From NCBI GenBank assembly GCA_025361385.1, contig JANYAJ010000382.1, forward strand, positions 1-5,285: 5,285 bases of DNA, read 5' to 3'. The DNA is from Nitrospira sp. GTDB taxonomy: Bacteria > Nitrospirota > Nitrospiria > Nitrospirales > Nitrospiraceae. This document shows positions 3,582 to 5,285 of the stretch, one piece after another (position 1 is the first letter of the stretch; the number at the start of each line of letters is the position of its first letter). The notes under the pieces are model-generated. The model ran no database searches. It was not told the origin of the DNA and worked only from the letters and a program-made list of their open reading frames with translations. The translations under genes were made by a program, and so were the position numbers.

Positions 3582-5285
3582 ATGATTAAAGCATGGCTAT
3601 TCGACGAGATGTTTCGGTTTGATCGAACGCATCTGACCATCGAAGAAATTCAAGGAGAATGGGGTGCCGGTGATTCGATCGCCGAAGAAGAAGAGCTCCC
3701 TCCGGCTCCGGCGAACGTGGCCGCAAAACCGGGGAATGGCCGGGTGACCATTACCTGGGACTCCGTTCCCGATGCCATGTACTACAATCTCTATTTCAAG
3801 ACGACCAAGGGCGTGATGATCAAGTTCTCCGACCTCACGCGTCCGATTGCCGGCGACGATGACTTCAAAGCCGTCATTGGGGTGACGAAAGAGAATGGTA
3901 CCTGTGTGGAAGGCATTCAGAGTCCGTTTGTCCATGACGATCTGGCCAACGGGACTTGTTATTACTATGTGGTGACCGTGGTCACGCAAAAGGGGGAGAG
4001 CCTCGAGTCGAAAGAGGTCATGGCGATTCCCTCGCCCTATCTGTTGGCGATGTGTATCGGGCGGGAAGGCGTGGATGACGGGGAGTTCAGCTCGCCCACG
4101 GGAATCACGCTCGACAAAGACGGCAATATCTACGTGGCCGACACCGATAACCATTCGATTCAGAAGCTTGATAAAACCGGAAAATTTCTCGCGCGTTGGG
4201 GTGGCGATCCCTCTTCACAGGAAGGGAGCTTCTACTATCCGCGTGGCTTGGCTGTCGGGCCGAACGACGTGTTGTACATCGCAGACAGCGGCAATAACCG
4301 CATCCAGAAATTCGACCTCGACGGCAATGTGATGCAGGCCTGGGGCAAGTTCGGGTTTGCATGGCGTGGGGCCGATCTGGGCCGGTTCGATGTGCCCTGG
4401 GGGCTGGCGACGGACGCCGACGGGAACCTCTATGTCTCCGACACGAGCAACGCGCGGATTCAGAAGTTCACGTCTGACGGACAGGCCTTGCTCAAGTGGG
4501 GGCGTGACGGCAGCTTCGATGGCGCCTTCTTTTTTCCCCGAGGCGTAGCCGTCGACTTTGTCGGCAACATTTTCGTGGCGGATGAAAGCAATAATCGTAT
4601 CCAGAAGTTCGATGCTCGTGGAAGCTTCCTGGCCAAGTGGGGCCGTGAGGGCGCAGGCCCTGGGCAGTTCAAGTCCCCATGGGGCATTGCGTGCGATGCG
4701 CTCGGCAATGTCTATGTGGTCGACACCGGGAACCACCGCATTCAGAAGTTTGACGGCAACGGAACGTTCCTCTGTGCCTGGGGTAATCGCGGACGGGCAG
4801 AGTCGCAGCTCAATTATCCCTACGGGATCGCGGTCGACAAAGAAGGCGCGGTCTACGTGGTCGACAGCGGCAATGGCCGCATCCTCAAGTATGTGCCGAC
4901 GGAGGAAGAGATCAATCGCGGGAAGGACGCCGCGGCCATCAGTCAGGTCCCGAGTGAGACGCCGCCGCCCTACAGTGTGGCAGTCAAAGCCGGCGATACG
5001 GAAGCCTTCCTGAGCTGGATGGAGGTCCCTGGCGCCCAGTCCTATAACTTGTACTTCAATACCATCCCGGAGCTCACGACGCAGACGGCGACAAAAATTG
5101 AAGGCGTGACGAACCCCTATGCGCATACCGGGCTCTCGAACGATATCCCCTATTTCTATGCCGTGACCGCCGTGTTCGAGACCGGTGCCGAAAGCGAGTT
5201 GTCGAGTGAAGTGACGGCCACGCCGGTGCTCATCGATATCACGGCGCCGCAAAATCCGTATGCCGTGATCAATCATGGCGCGTTC
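3582..5285 (+). CDS. FN3 - six-bladed NHL propeller - FN3 modular protein, N-terminal part
   Basis: The frame is open from ATG 3582 to the right edge (568 codons, no stop), so the gene is partial. An in-frame TAA at 3537 and no other usual start codon in between fix the start; GAGG (3570-3573) is a modest ribosome binding site with an 8-nt spacer. Domains: an unusual charged N-terminus (MIKAWLFDEMFRFD, residues 1-14); an FN3-like module (about 41-150, with VTITWDSVPDAMYYNLYF at 55-72); six NHL repeats (about 154-439), each with a core like GNxYVADxxNxRIQKF and ending near WG, enough for a closed six-bladed propeller; a second FN3 module (about 462-549, with SYNLYF at 487-492 and YFYAVTAVFETGAESELS at 524-541); and DITAPQNPYAV, the likely start of a third. 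NHL propellers and FN3 modules bind proteins, glycans or RNA; no catalytic site is visible. There is no signal peptide or membrane segment in the visible part, odd for a class often found outside the cytoplasm. Its partner is unknown. Confidence 0.88.
   Translation, partial: MIKAWLFDEMFRFDRTHLTIEEIQGEWGAGDSIAEEEELPPAPANVAAKPGNGRVTITWDSVPDAMYYNLYFKTTKGVMIKFSDLTRPIAGDDDFKAVIGVTKENGTCVEGIQSPFVHDDLANGTCYYYVVTVVTQKGESLESKEVMAIPSPYLLAMCIGREGVDDGEFSSPTGITLDKDGNIYVADTDNHSIQKLDKTGKFLARWGGDPSSQEGSFYYPRGLAVGPNDVLYIADSGNNRIQKFDLDGNVMQAWGKFGFAWRGADLGRFDVPWGLATDADGNLYVSDTSNARIQKFTSDGQALLKWGRDGSFDGAFFFPRGVAVDFVGNIFVADESNNRIQKFDARGSFLAKWGREGAGPGQFKSPWGIACDALGNVYVVDTGNHRIQKFDGNGTFLCAWGNRGRAESQLNYPYGIAVDKEGAVYVVDSGNGRILKYVPTEEEINRGKDAAAISQVPSETPPPYSVAVKAGDTEAFLSWMEVPGAQSYNLYFNTIPELTTQTATKIEGVTNPYAHTGLSNDIPYFYAVTAVFETGAESELSSEVTATPVLIDITAPQNPYAVINHGAF
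4041..4898 (+). repeat. Six tandem NHL-repeat coding units
   Basis: The blade signature (Y/F)(V/I)xD falls at residues 184-187, 232-235, 284-287, 331-334, 378-381 and 425-428, so the blade spacings are 48, 52, 47, 47 and 47 residues (about 141 bp). The longer third interval comes from a short insertion near FAWRGADL (residues 259-266). IQK(F/L) follows the signature in the first five blades; the sixth has ILKY and leads out of the propeller. Confidence 0.8.

Noticed and set aside
3235..3582. A 115-codon minus-strand frame in the scpB-NHL gap
   Set aside because: It needs a TTG start with no ribosome binding site, has no recognisable domain, and spans the inverted repeats and promoter. I cannot exclude it fully because nothing else codes there.
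4215..5276. A 353-codon minus-strand open frame antisense to the NHL/FN3 gene
   Set aside because: The plus frame has clear NHL and FN3 motifs throughout; the antisense frame is His/Arg/Ile-rich without domains and is open because of codon bias in the repeated sense gene.
1..5285. CRISPR arrays, tRNA or rRNA genes, and insertion-sequence transposases
   Set aside because: No regularly spaced direct repeats outside the two protein repeats, no tRNA- or rRNA-like segments, and no transposase motifs were seen.

Overview
This window looks like chromosomal DNA from a moderately GC-rich Gram-negative bacterium. The most likely source is a Nitrospira-type organism (Nitrospirota). That rests on three things: the flavour of the ScpA and ScpB proteins, an NHL-propeller/FN3 protein of a kind I associate with Nitrospira genomes, and a palindromic intergenic element that looks like repeats I remember from that genus. 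The assignment is an inference and no database was searched.

Layout. Positions 1-116 (minus strand) hold the first 38 codons of a secreted protein that runs off the left edge. A divergent intergenic region (117-307) carries a nested inverted repeat and candidate promoters in both directions. Positions 308-1369 (plus) encode an exported, C-terminally membrane-anchored pentapeptide-type protein with an uninterrupted 11-residue Phe repeat. Positions 1449-2249 and 2246-3091 (plus) are scpA and scpB, the kleisin and kite subunits of the SMC condensin complex, overlapping by four bases (ATGA). A 490-base region without a gene (3092-3581) follows. It begins with a 128-bp palindromic element fused to the scpB stop codon, then holds a T8 tract with a weak hairpin, a 22-bp inverted repeat that competes with a local hairpin, and a good candidate promoter. 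Positions 3582-5285 (plus) are the start of a large modular protein, FN3 + six NHL blades + FN3 + the beginning of another module, cut by the right edge.

Functional links. Only scpA and scpB clearly work together: with SMC they make the complex that organises and segregates the chromosome. The flanking genes show no obvious pathway link to them. The pentapeptide protein and the left-edge gene are both exported. The NHL/FN3 protein has interaction domains but no visible export signal.

What stands out. There is no clear new defence or mobile system. The best leads are the two structured elements in the scpB-NHL gap, the repeated TATAAG-N7-start-codon geometry suggesting leaderless transcripts for two genes, and the strict 11-residue periodicity in the pentapeptide protein.
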